From assembly GCA_020723965.1 (NCBI GenBank), contig DYHW01000004.1, positions 186,001-250,000 of the forward strand: DNA of 64,000 nucleotides, written 5' to 3'. Every line of letters starts with the position of its first letter. Within the stretch, counting starts at the first letter, position 1. Shown one piece after another: positions 28,253-38,300 of this stretch. A program made the position numbers and the translations under genes. The notes under the pieces are model-generated. The model searched no databases. It was not told where the DNA came from and saw only the letters and a program-made list of their open reading frames with translations. Source of the DNA: Melioribacter sp. (lineage in GTDB: Bacteria; Bacteroidota; Ignavibacteria; Ignavibacteriales; Melioribacteraceae).

Positions 28253-30037
28253 ATGATCGAAACACAACTCGAACTAACTGATAAAATAGGTTATCTTCTT
28301 TTAAAGAAGGGAATTATTGATCATAAAATTCTTGAGCAAGCTCTTAAGATCAAAGAAAGTGATCAGACAAAACTAAAAAGAAATCTTGCGCAAATATTGG
28401 TCGACGAGTTCGGTTTTGACCACGATATTATCTTTCGCGAAGTTGCTGTTCTCTACGCATTCAAAGAATTGAACATTCATCCGGAGGACCTGCCCGAAGA
28501 ACGGCTCAACGAGATAAAAAACTTTATGACAAAGCAGGGAGAAGAAGTAAAAAAAATGCTCCTTCAACATCGCGTTATTCCTTTTAAATACGATGATAAA
28601 ATAAGAGATAAACTTATTCTTGCGGCAGTTGATCCAACAGATAGAAACATTGCAAAGATTGCATATACTCTGAATGTTAAAAAGTATGAGATAAATTATC
28701 TCAGAAAAAAAGATTACGATAAATTTATCAATTTAATAATTTCTTCTGAAAATGAATTTCTGAGAATGATTCAAGAATCTGCCGAAGAAATTCAGGTTAC
28801 TCAAGAAGAAACAGTTGATGAAGAACAACTTGATGCTGAAATAAATAAAAGCGCGCTCATCAATCTTATTGAAGCAGCTCTTGTTGAAGGAGTAAGAAAA
28901 GGCGTTAGCGATGTTCACTTAATTCCTAAATCGGGCAACAAAACAGAAATTCATTTTCGACTTGATGGTAAGCTGATGCTGTGGCACACACAAGAAAATA
29001 CAATGCCCGAAGCCGTAATGGCAGTGGTTAAAGACCGTTCAAAGGGGATGGACCGGTTTGAAAGAGAGAAAGCTCAAGACGGATTCATTCAAAGAGAGAT
29101 AGACGGACATATAATTCGGTTCAGAGTTTCTGTTCTGCCTACGGTGGGAACAGAATTGAAAAATAAATTTGAGAGTGTTGTAATAAGAATTCTTGATGAT
29201 AGAAAAGTTATTAGAGATTTAGGAAAACTTGGTCTTACCGGATATGCAAACAGTGCGTTTGTAAAAGCTATCAATCAACCGCAAGGAATGATAATTTTGA
29301 CCGGACCAACAGGGAGCGGTAAATCAACAACATTGATAGCAGCTCTCTATCAAGTGATCAATCCCACCAAAAATGTTTTAACAGTTGAAGACCCGGTAGA
29401 ATACGTGATTGAGGGAGCGCGGCAATTGAAAATTGGCCACAAAATGAATTTTGAACAGGCAATTAGATCGATTTTACGACACGACCCGGATATTGTGCTG
29501 GTTGGCGAGATGCGCGATAAAGAAACAGCAGAAACTGCAATCAAACTTGCAAATACCGGGCACTTAACATTTTCCACACTTCATACAAATGATGCGCCAA
29601 GTGCAGTCGCACGTTTATTCAAAATGGGCGTTGAACCATTTTTAATTGCGTATGCTATTAACATCATTGTTGCACAGCGGCTTATTCGTAAATTATGTGT
29701 GAATTGCAAAAAGAAAGTATTAAACATCGAAGATCATATTGCAGCAACCGGGCTTGGTTTAAAAGATTGGACTGGGCATGAAATTTATGAGCCCGTTGGC
29801 TGCGATAAATGCAACAATACCGGCTATAAAGGAAGAATGGCTATTCATGAAGCGCTTTACTTCACAAAAGAGATTAGAAGAATAATCGTTCGGTCCGGGG
29901 AGGAGGTTGACGAAGAAGCCATACGCGAACAAGCAAGAAAAGATGGAACTGCCAGTTTGCGAGACTCCGGTTTCGAAAAAGTAAAAATGGGTTTAACTTC
30001 CATTCAAGAAGTTATTGGGGCAACTATGGAAGACTAA
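28253..30037 (+). CDS. assembly ATPase, GspE/PilB family
   Basis: 594 residues with an N-terminal T2SSE_N-type domain (about 1-160), then the RecA-like ATPase with Walker A GPTGSGKSTT (near residue 350), the Asp box VLTVEDPVEYVIEGARQL, Walker B RHDPDIVLVGEMRDKETAE and the His box GHLTFSTLHTNDAPSA. The tetracysteine zinc site CxxC...CxxC (LCVNCKK near 482 and CDKCNNTG near 517) marks the extension (PilB/GspE) rather than retraction class. It powers assembly of the pilus or pseudopilus. Starts 15 bases after the platform gene, with AGGGAAAGAG upstream. Confidence 0.93.
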   Translation: MIETQLELTDKIGYLLLKKGIIDHKILEQALKIKESDQTKLKRNLAQILVDEFGFDHDIIFREVAVLYAFKELNIHPEDLPEERLNEIKNFMTKQGEEVKKMLLQHRVIPFKYDDKIRDKLILAAVDPTDRNIAKIAYTLNVKKYEINYLRKKDYDKFINLIISSENEFLRMIQESAEEIQVTQEETVDEEQLDAEINKSALINLIEAALVEGVRKGVSDVHLIPKSGNKTEIHFRLDGKLMLWHTQENTMPEAVMAVVKDRSKGMDRFEREKAQDGFIQREIDGHIIRFRVSVLPTVGTELKNKFESVVIRILDDRKVIRDLGKLGLTGYANSAFVKAINQPQGMIILTGPTGSGKSTTLIAALYQVINPTKNVLTVEDPVEYVIEGARQLKIGHKMNFEQAIRSILRHDPDIVLVGEMRDKETAETAIKLANTGHLTFSTLHTNDAPSAVARLFKMGVEPFLIAYAINIIVAQRLIRKLCVNCKKKVLNIEDHIAATGLGLKDWTGHEIYEPVGCDKCNNTGYKGRMAIHEALYFTKEIRRIIVRSGEEVDEEAIREQARKDGTASLRDSGFEKVKMGLTSIQEVIGATMED

Positions 30038-30097
30038 TCTTCCAATTGTTATATTGTAAATACAATAAAATATATTGTATCAAGTTCATTCACAAAA

Positions 30098-31336
30098 ATG
30101 AGAACTTTGATGATTACAGAAACTAAACAGATCCTTTCAGACATTGCCCAAAAAATCCCCCCTACTATTTTAGGTCCAGAAAGAGCCCGCTTCATTGTTG
30201 AAAAGATGAACGAAATTTCACCAGAGCATCGATTACTTCTCCTTCAGTTGATGAATCATATTTTGGGAACAATGATAGACCGCAATGCATCAGACGTTGA
30301 GATCGGCGGGTTTGGCGTTCAAAATAGTGTTTGGTTCAGAATTTACGGAAAGAAAGAACGAGTTAATGATTTGCCTCAGCTCAATGAAGATGAAGCATCA
30401 GCGTTGATAATTTCTTTATTGAATAAAAATCAATGCAACTATTTGCTTGAAAACCGCAATTTAGATTTCAGCTATTCATTCAAGTATGAAAAAATCCAAA
30501 AAAATATTCGCTTTAGGGCAGATGCTTATTTTGATCTCGATAGTGTTACTTTGAACATGCGCGCTATTCAAGCATCAATTCGGCCTTTAGAATCGATGGA
30601 TTTTCACCCGCTTGCCGTTAAAACTATGAGCCACAATTATATTAAGTTTGGGTTGTCGCTAGTTACCGGCATTACCGGCTCTGGTAAATCTACCACGCTG
30701 GACGCTATTATCGATTTTCACAACGATTTCGATCAGTGTCATATCGTTATTATTGCCTCACCGGTTGAATATGTTCATAAGTCGCGTAAAGCAATTATTA
30801 AACACCGTGAAGTAGGACGCGATGTTCTTTCCTTTAAAGACGGTGTAACACAGGCATTGCGGCAGGACCCTGATATAATTGTTATTGGAGAAATGCGCGA
30901 TCCAGATACGATTTTGGCGGCACTTGAGGTTACAGATACAGGACATAAAGTTTTTTCTACGCTTCATACATCATCTGCTGTAGAATCTATCGACAGAATT
31001 ATTGGAGAAGTTAATCCTTACGAACAAGATCGGGTGCGAAACAGATTAGCAGACGTTTTAATATCAGCTGTCTCTCAAAAATTGGTTCCAACTGTCGATA
31101 GTAAGTTGGCGCTTGCTAAAGAAGTTCTAGTTGTAACGCCTAGTGTAAGAGCTGCAATAAAGAACAAAAATACAAGTGAAATCTACATGATGATCAATCA
31201 AGGGGGTCCTCAGGGCATGATTACGATGGAACAGGACTTGTTACGTCTTTACTTGGAAAAAAAGATAACAAAAGAGAATGCAATTGCTTATGCAAACAAC
31301 AAAACCAGAATTCTACAATTGATGAAGGCGGGCTGA
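30098..31336 (+). CDS. PilT-like retraction ATPase
   Basis: 412 residues. A PAS-like N-terminal domain is followed by the RecA-like core with Walker A GITGSGKSTT (near residue 192), Walker B RQDPDIIVIGEMRDPDT and His box GHKVFSTLHTSSAVES. The tetracysteine zinc site is absent, as expected for PilT. Retraction ATPases belong to type IV pili rather than type II secretion, so its presence in the operon argues for a dynamic pilus. It is co-directional and starts 60 bases after the PilB-like gene. Two Met codons (30098, 30110) are possible starts. Confidence 0.9.
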   Translation: MRTLMITETKQILSDIAQKIPPTILGPERARFIVEKMNEISPEHRLLLLQLMNHILGTMIDRNASDVEIGGFGVQNSVWFRIYGKKERVNDLPQLNEDEASALIISLLNKNQCNYLLENRNLDFSYSFKYEKIQKNIRFRADAYFDLDSVTLNMRAIQASIRPLESMDFHPLAVKTMSHNYIKFGLSLVTGITGSGKSTTLDAIIDFHNDFDQCHIVIIASPVEYVHKSRKAIIKHREVGRDVLSFKDGVTQALRQDPDIIVIGEMRDPDTILAALEVTDTGHKVFSTLHTSSAVESIDRIIGEVNPYEQDRVRNRLADVLISAVSQKLVPTVDSKLALAKEVLVVTPSVRAAIKNKNTSEIYMMINQGGPQGMITMEQDLLRLYLEKKITKENAIAYANNKTRILQLMKAG

Positions 31337-32902
31337 TTGAAACCGGTTGTCTGTTTATATTGCGAGGGAACCGACGTAAAACTTGCCACAATTGGCAAAG
31401 CGGGCGATAACCTTAAAGTACTGCGAGTCGCTTCGCTCACATTATCTCATCGGCTTCAGTTTGCCCACTCTGGCTCAAGACAGGAACTTATGGCTGAAAT
31501 TGAACATGGAGATATTGATGCAGAACTTTCTTTGGATAGATTGGAATCTTCTGAAGAATCATCTCAAGATCAGAGCGAAACTTCGGATGTAACTCTTTTT
31601 CACTCTGCTTTACAAGACCTCAAAATTTCTAACTTGGATTATATTCCTATAGTAACAGAACCAGCAATTAACTTTCATCTTTATGATGGACCTAAAGACC
31701 CTAATAAGAAAAAACTTATTCAATCTATTAAAAACGACCTTCAAGTTACAAAAGGAATTGTTGTAGATAATGATTCAATAGATGCTATTGAATTGAATGA
31801 AAAAACAATGCTTACTGTTTTTATAGAAGGGGAAATTCCGGCAGTAAGTTTGATCAATCAACTTGCAAATTATAATAATCGTCGTTACTTAAAGATTCCC
31901 ACCGTTAAAACGGCGGAACTTTCTTTAGCATATTATGTTTCTCAGAACACAAAATTTTTTCCGGAAGATTATTCGCTTATAATCTATATTGGAAAAGAAT
32001 ACAGCAAACTTATCTTTCTCGAAGGGCAAAAACTAAAACATATTGGCAGCGCCTTAGATATTGGAACTAAAAACCTTCACACATACGATGTTTACTTCTC
32101 TAAGATCTTATTAGAGATGGAAAACGGCGGAGTTCCGAAACTTGATAACATCATTTTATGCGGAGAAGACCGCTCCGAAAATTTAATACTATCATTTTAC
32201 GGAACTTTCCCGGAAGCTAACGTATCAGAATTAAAATTTGAAAATATCGATTATAGTGTATTGAATGAAGAGGATGCACAAAATCTTGCTCTTTATGCAA
32301 TACCAATATCTGTTGGTGTTGAATACTTTGATGAGTTAAGCAAACGATACGCAGGCGTAAATTTTCTTCCAAAATATATTCAAGAAAATCAGAAGACGTT
32401 CCAGTTTGGGTGGCACAGTTATGCGGTTTTGCCCCTTTTATTTGGCGCTACGTTTTTCTTCACTTTTAATATTTTGTCTAATTACAAAGAAATAAAAGAT
32501 CTCGATTTTGAAATTGAACGCCTAACACAGCGTCAGCTGCAGAATCAAACACTTGTAGATCAGATCACTCCGCTCGATGCGCGCATCAATAGTTTTGATG
32601 CAACACAATCAATCCTTGATTCTGCTTCGGTGGGGACGGGCATTTGGAATAAAAATCTTTCAAAGATCTCAGATTTTATTGAACGAAGAAGAAGCTTTTG
32701 GGTAACCAAATTAGAAACGATTGCTCAAGAAGAAATAAAGTTAACCGGTTACTCATTGGTAAGAAGCGTTTTGACTGAATTTGCAGATTACAATAAAGTG
32801 TCTCTTCTTAAAAGTATCAATTACGAGCCGCTGCGCGATAAAAGCGCTTTCGCTTTTACACTTAGTTTCAAAATGACCGATGAGAAGCTTAATAAAAAAT
32901 GA
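31337..32902 (+). CDS. PilM-PilN fusion (GspL-like) assembly protein
   Basis: 521 residues. The first about 330 residues look like a divergent actin-like PilM/GspL cytoplasmic domain (IIYIGKEYSKLIFLEGQKL, ALDIGTKNLHTYDVYFSKIL, NIILCGEDRSENLIL). Near residue 345 a PilN-like start appears (VNFLPKYIQ), followed by a single membrane segment (AVLPLLFGATFFFTFNIL), a coiled coil and a periplasmic ferredoxin-like domain (SFWVTKLETIAQEEIKLTG...). GspL has this natural two-part layout. The TTG start at 31337 directly follows the previous stop, so coupling is likely. Sequence similarity to the named families is weak; the call rests on layout and position. Confidence 0.6.
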   Translation: MKPVVCLYCEGTDVKLATIGKAGDNLKVLRVASLTLSHRLQFAHSGSRQELMAEIEHGDIDAELSLDRLESSEESSQDQSETSDVTLFHSALQDLKISNLDYIPIVTEPAINFHLYDGPKDPNKKKLIQSIKNDLQVTKGIVVDNDSIDAIELNEKTMLTVFIEGEIPAVSLINQLANYNNRRYLKIPTVKTAELSLAYYVSQNTKFFPEDYSLIIYIGKEYSKLIFLEGQKLKHIGSALDIGTKNLHTYDVYFSKILLEMENGGVPKLDNIILCGEDRSENLILSFYGTFPEANVSELKFENIDYSVLNEEDAQNLALYAIPISVGVEYFDELSKRYAGVNFLPKYIQENQKTFQFGWHSYAVLPLLFGATFFFTFNILSNYKEIKDLDFEIERLTQRQLQNQTLVDQITPLDARINSFDATQSILDSASVGTGIWNKNLSKISDFIERRRSFWVTKLETIAQEEIKLTGYSLVRSVLTEFADYNKVSLLKSINYEPLRDKSAFAFTLSFKMTDEKLNKK

Positions 32903-33786
32903 GCGCTAAATTAAAAAATACTATCGCCATTCTTGTTATTTTTATTGCTATTGTGCTGATTGGCGGGCTATTCGATTTCGTTTATCTGCGCGGTAAAATA
33001 AATGAAAAGCAGCAAAAGGTACGAGACCTAAAGCTATATCAACTCGATACTGACGCTTTGAAAAAACAACTTGACTTTCTACAAAAGCGAGTGGCAGAAC
33101 TCGATTCAATTTTAGCAAACAGAAAATACGTTATACCTTACAATCTTTCGCAGGCAAACTTTTTCGATTTTGTCAATCAGGTAAGTTTTAGTTTTTCTCC
33201 AAATTCATTTATTAATATTGAATTTAATGAGACACAGCCCGCAAATAATTTTACAACTTATAATTATACTTTAACAGGCATAGCAGAGTACAACGATTTT
33301 TATCGCTTGGTCTATGCAATAGAAGAAAGCAAGCAGCTAAAAAAAGTTTCTAATGTTGAACTGTCAAACAATGTTAAAGTTGATGAAGATGGGACACCTC
33401 GCTATCTGGTCGCTTTTAAATTTAATGCAAAGGTTTATTTTTCCGGGGATGACAGATTTTATGTTAAGAACAGCATAGAAAACAGACTGACGCCTAATCC
33501 TGCTTACGACTTTTTTTATCCGCTCATTCGCAATGAACTTCCGCCGAACTTAGACAAATTACTCGATGTTCAATCAGCAAAATTACTTGCTCTAATACCA
33601 GACGGCGCATTTCTTTCTGATGCCGGCGGAAATACTTATCTGCTTTGGGAAGGCGATCAAGTTTATCTCGGTTATTTAACAAATATAAATTACCAAAAGA
33701 ATGAAGTTAGCTTTGTATTGAACAAAGGGGGCATAATTGAAAAAATATCGCTTCAATTAGAAAAAGTGAAAAAAGAGAGTAAATAA
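32899..33786 (+). CDS. PilO-like protein with PilP/GspC-like C-terminal domain
   Basis: 295 residues. A short cytoplasmic start is followed by one membrane segment (IAILVIFIAIVLIGGLFDFVYL), a coiled coil (about 30-75) and a PilO/GspM-like ferredoxin fold (about 80-190, YTLTGIAEYNDFYRLVYAIE). The final about 70 residues (LLALIPDGAFLSDAGGNTYL, WEGDQVYLGYLTNINYQ) resemble the homology region of PilP/GspC that touches the secretin. If right, this is a PilO-PilP fusion. It overlaps the preceding gene by four bases. The domain calls are inference from pattern and position. Confidence 0.55.
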   Translation: MSAKLKNTIAILVIFIAIVLIGGLFDFVYLRGKINEKQQKVRDLKLYQLDTDALKKQLDFLQKRVAELDSILANRKYVIPYNLSQANFFDFVNQVSFSFSPNSFINIEFNETQPANNFTTYNYTLTGIAEYNDFYRLVYAIEESKQLKKVSNVELSNNVKVDEDGTPRYLVAFKFNAKVYFSGDDRFYVKNSIENRLTPNPAYDFFYPLIRNELPPNLDKLLDVQSAKLLALIPDGAFLSDAGGNTYLLWEGDQVYLGYLTNINYQKNEVSFVLNKGGIIEKISLQLEKVKKESK

Positions 33787-33787
33787 A

Positions 33788-35047
33788 ATGAAAATGTTTT
33801 TTTCAATCCTCGTGTTTATCGGATTGACCTTGCCAATTAACGCGCAGATCGACATTAAGCAAAAAATGAAAGGCGCTGTCAATCCTGAAGAACTTGTATC
33901 TCTTTCTGAAACTCTTCCATTCGCACAAGCTGTTGAAGTGCTGAATGCGGTAAGTGAAAAAATCACGGGCAAAAGAATTGTTTCCTCTGTAGATATTAAA
34001 GAGCCCATAAACATTGAAATTGATAAAATGCCCTATCTCAAAGCTCTTTTTGTTATTGTGCAGTATAAAAACCTGATGATCGAAGAGACCCCTTTGGTAA
34101 TTGTGATCAAAAGTAAAACCGATCAAAAAGAACCGCTTGCTAAAGAAGTTTATGCACCTGTAACCGAGCGTGAAGTAAAAATTTCAGCGCTTCTTTTTGA
34201 AGGGAACGTTGCAGAAATGCAGGAGAAAGGGATTAACTGGGAGTTTCTGCTTTCCAGAAGCGGTTTACAGATTGGAGGAAAGTTAGTTACAGTTCAAGAA
34301 CAACAACAAACAACAGCTCAAACGCAGGCACAGCAAAAACCCCCGGAATTTAGTATTGCTCCTAAAACCGAATTTACTATGGGGAAATTTGAAGGAGAAG
34401 CAACCGCGCTTTTCAGGTTTTTTGAAACCGAAAATCTCGGGAAAATTATTGCCCGCCCAACCGTGAGTGTGATAAATGGAATTCAGGGCAGAACACAAGT
34501 TGGGTCAGACATTTCTATTAAAGAAAGAGATTTTGCTGGGAACTTAATTGATAAATTCTATTCTACCGGAACTATAATTGAAGTAACACCCTACATTTAC
34601 ACAGAAGATGAAATTGATTATATATTTCTGAAGTTAAAGATAGAACGAAGTTCGGCGCTGCCAGGTGCAATTAGTACGGAAATAAGAAAAACTGCTGCAA
34701 CCACAAGCGTTCTTTTATACAACGGCGAAGAAACCGCTATTGGCGGTCTATTCGTAAATGAAGAAACAACTTCCCGCCGCGGAATTCCGTTGTTGAAAGA
34801 TTTGCCCTGGTGGGTGCTTGGGCTGCGTTATATTTTTGGTTACGATGAGAAGCAAATAACAACAAAAGAAATAATAATGCTTATCAAAGCTGAAATTTTG
34901 CCCTCGCTAAAAGATAGAGTGGTGAAGAAGAAAGAAGAAGTATTAAAACAAGAGCATAAAAATTTAGCCGAGGAACTGGAAAAATACAAGAAGCAATTGA
35001 AGAAGGATGAAGAAAATAAAAAAGAAAACGAAAAAGAACCTAAGTAA
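33788..35047 (+). CDS. short secretin (GspD/PilQ family)
   Basis: 419-residue outer-membrane channel protein with signal peptide (ending LPINAQ). An N-terminal STN/N0-like domain (about 45-120, RIVSSVDIKEPINIEIDKMP) is followed by the secretin domain (GKIIARPTVSVINGIQ, STGTIIEVTPYIY, NGEETAIGGLF, RGIPLLKDLPWWVLGLRYIFG). It is much shorter than typical GspD or PilQ (550-700), having few periplasmic N domains. The tail is a Lys/Glu-rich coiled coil of about 45 residues. It begins one base after the PilO-like stop and ends the operon. Confidence 0.85.
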   Translation: MKMFFSILVFIGLTLPINAQIDIKQKMKGAVNPEELVSLSETLPFAQAVEVLNAVSEKITGKRIVSSVDIKEPINIEIDKMPYLKALFVIVQYKNLMIEETPLVIVIKSKTDQKEPLAKEVYAPVTEREVKISALLFEGNVAEMQEKGINWEFLLSRSGLQIGGKLVTVQEQQQTTAQTQAQQKPPEFSIAPKTEFTMGKFEGEATALFRFFETENLGKIIARPTVSVINGIQGRTQVGSDISIKERDFAGNLIDKFYSTGTIIEVTPYIYTEDEIDYIFLKLKIERSSALPGAISTEIRKTAATTSVLLYNGEETAIGGLFVNEETTSRRGIPLLKDLPWWVLGLRYIFGYDEKQITTKEIIMLIKAEILPSLKDRVVKKKEEVLKQEHKNLAEELEKYKKQLKKDEENKKENEKEPK

Positions 35048-35185
35048 CTCACCTTACGCATATGTCATGCTGAACTTGTTTCAGCATCTTATATTTATTC
35101 ATAATGAGATCCCGATCCCGACAAGACTTCGTCGAACTCAGTCGGGTCGGAATGACATTTTTAGTATTCTCTGAATAAGGTGAGT
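35047..35185. repeat. nested inverted-repeat element after secretin gene
   Basis: The outer arms ACTCACCTTA (35047-35056) and TAAGGTGAGT (35176-35185) are perfect 10-bp inverted repeats. Inside are ATGTCAT (35062-35068) and ATGACAT (35152-35158), and two further hairpins: TGCTGAA/TTCAGCA around 35069-35087, and CCCGAC/GTCGGG around 35117-35146. The layout looks like a small repeat or MITE-type element, possibly also ending the operon's transcript. No transposase is present. Confidence 0.55.
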
Positions 35186-35305
35186 AAGTAATATATTCGT
35201 CAGTTTGAAAAATATACCATCCTTAATTTGAATTGACAAAAGCTTCTTTGATAGAAACAATTCACATTTGCATTACGAAGCGATTATTTTTGTTAGGTCC
35301 AACTG

Positions 35306-38300
35306 ATGAAACTCAACTTGCGTTTTATATTGGTCACTTCTCTGATAGTGTTGACAATATCTATATCTTCAACGCTGCTTCTCTATTCTCTAGCAGGACG
35401 TGTTTTGACACAACAGCAGTCAAAAACAATTATAAACTCAACAAGCGATTTCATCTTTGCCTTTCAAAACGAACTGCAGAAAACCGATGAAGACTTAAGA
35501 AGCATATTGCCCTCTATAAATAAATTTAGCTCTATCAACCTCGAACAGACAAACATAGATTTTCTTTTTACGCTCGTCAACGATTCAACCATAAATTCTC
35601 GCGAATTCAAAGTGAAGAGCAGCTCGTATCTTAACGTTCGCTCTGTATCTTTCATAAAATTTTTTGAAAATAATCCCAACACGGTTCTTCGTTACATGCA
35701 GTTGTTGGATGGGCGGATAATATATTACGGCAGAATGATCAGCTCTGATTTTCTGAATAAAATAGCTGAAAAAATAAAAGCCGAAGTTTCGCTTGTTGTT
35801 AATGATTCTCCTATTGAAGTGTCACATCCAGAAACAAATCAAAGATATCTATTAAGTATTTTAAATTCTGTCCGCTTTCTTAAATTAAAAAATAACTATG
35901 ATATTTTCACCGAAGAGTTAGACAATGCGGATTATATAGCCGCTCTTTTTACGCCACGGTCCATTATAACGCCAGGCGCCAAAATAGATTTTATTGTTTT
36001 TCATGCATTTAGAGAAGGAGTTGAATTTCGTAAAACTTTGCGAATTGTTGTGCTTCTTATAATTCTTGCCGGCAGCGCAATTACTTTTATAACGGTTTTG
36101 GTTTCTACTGCTAAACTTAGAAAGCAGATATTTCTTTTAAGCCAAGCTGCGGAAATTACCGGGCGCGGAGACCTAGAGCATCGTGTTCCGATAATAACAC
36201 AAGACGAGATTGGTCATCTAGGCGAGACGTTCAATAAAATGCTAGATGAACTTGTGCTCAAAAAGAAAGTGGAAAACGAATACTCTGAGTTCATCGCTTT
36301 AATAAATCAAAGTCCTACCCTAAAACAGATTTCGGATGCAGCGCTTTCCAAAATCATTAAATCAACCGGATTAACTTTCGGCGTTCTTTATATTATCGAG
36401 AATAAATCGCTCCGCCTAATTTCATCTTTTGGAATTAGCAAAGAAATTGTTTCTCCAACACAAGAGGAGGGATTTTACAGCAGCGCAATCGAAAAGAAAG
36501 AGAAAGCCGAATTTCACTTTCACGATAACTTCCCGGAGATCAAAACCGGTCTGGCTTCAATCAAAATAAAATACATGATGATATTTCCGGTCATTTACAA
36601 CAAAGAAACAATCGCAGTTCTCGAACTCGCTTCCGAATCGTCTCCAGATGAGGAAATTGGAAAATATATAGACGCCGTTCATGAGCAGCTTGCTGTTGGT
36701 TTAGTTAATGCAAAAACTTTTGAACAGCTTGAAAATCTTGTGAACGAACTTCAGAAGCTTAACGAAGAATATCAGAAACAAAATCGGCAGATTATAGAGC
36801 AGAATGATCTGCTAAAAGAACTTCACAAACAATTAAGTGAGAAAGCCGATGAACTTGAACAGCAGAGATTGAAAGCCGTTGAACTTACAAAAGTTAAATC
36901 AGAATTTCTTGCAAGCATGTCTCACGAATTGCGAACGCCTTTAATTTCAATTCTCGGTTTAACCGAACTGCTTTTGAAAGACATTGGCGTAGCTACGAAG
37001 GTGAAAGACCGGCTGAACATTATATATCGCAACGGGAATAAATTACTCGGGTTGCTTAATAATATTTTAGAGTTCTCTAAATTTGAAATGGGAAAGATTG
37101 ATATAAAAAAGGAAAGTTTTTTACTGAATGATTTTATAGAAGAAATCTATTCGAATATTTTTCAACTCGCTACCGAAAAGCAACTGCAATTTATTGTAAA
37201 CCTTCCAAAGAATAAAAACGCGTTAGTAAATACAGACAAAGCAAAATTAGAGCAGATACTTCTGAACCTTCTTGTGAATGCTGTTAAGTTTACCGAAAAA
37301 GGATTCGTTCAAATTTCTTGCGATATTAAAAACTCTTTTGATCTCGAGTTTATTGTATCGGATTCGGGTATTGGAATTTCCGAAAAGCACCAAAAAATTA
37401 TTTTTCATGAGTTCAGACAGGTTGATGGAAGTTCTTCGCGCAAATATGGGGGCGTTGGTTTGGGATTGGCAATCTGTAAAAAGTATATCGAACTGCTTGG
37501 CGGAAATTTTTTGCTTCAAAGTGAATTGGGTAAAGGTTCCAAGTTCTCTTTTGTTCTTCCTGAAGTTGTACTGGATGTTATTGCGCAGGAAGAGAGCGTT
37601 TTATCGGCTATGAATTTGAATGTTGACAAAAATGGGATTGTAAAATCGGCGTTAATTATTAACGATAATAATGCATCGCAAAAGTTAATAGGAGATTATC
37701 TTGCCTCCTATGGATACAAAATATTTTCTTGCGCCACTTTTTCGGAAGGAATAAATATCGCAAAGGAAATAAATCCGAGCGCAATTGTTATTGATCCATT
37801 CATTTACAATGAGAATGTCTGGGCTTTCATTTACAACTTGCGTTCAGTTCAACCAACGAAAAATATCCCGATCATCTTTACAATTATCATTGAAGAAGAA
37901 AAAGTTGGCTGGGAACCGCAAATATTCGACTTTATGATTGCACCGATAACCATTGAATCATTTGAAGAGATAATAAGCAAGATTGAAAATTATTTTCCGA
38001 TACAAGTGAAGAAAGTTCATGTCGTAGGCAGCTTCGATGAATCGTCCGGCAAATTAAGCGAACAACTTAAAAATAAAAAAGAATTAGAACTTGTAATACA
38101 GCCTAATTATCAATTAGCAGAGATGCTTCTCTCTAATGCTGACTGCATTCTTATCGATGTAGATTCTGCCGAAGAATATGTCTTTGACATTTGTTACAAA
38201 CTTATTCAAAACAGAGCAACCAAAAATATTCCGGTCATTTTAATACTGCCTAAAGAAATTTCTAAGGATATGCAGGCGCTGCTTAATAAGCGCTTGAAAG

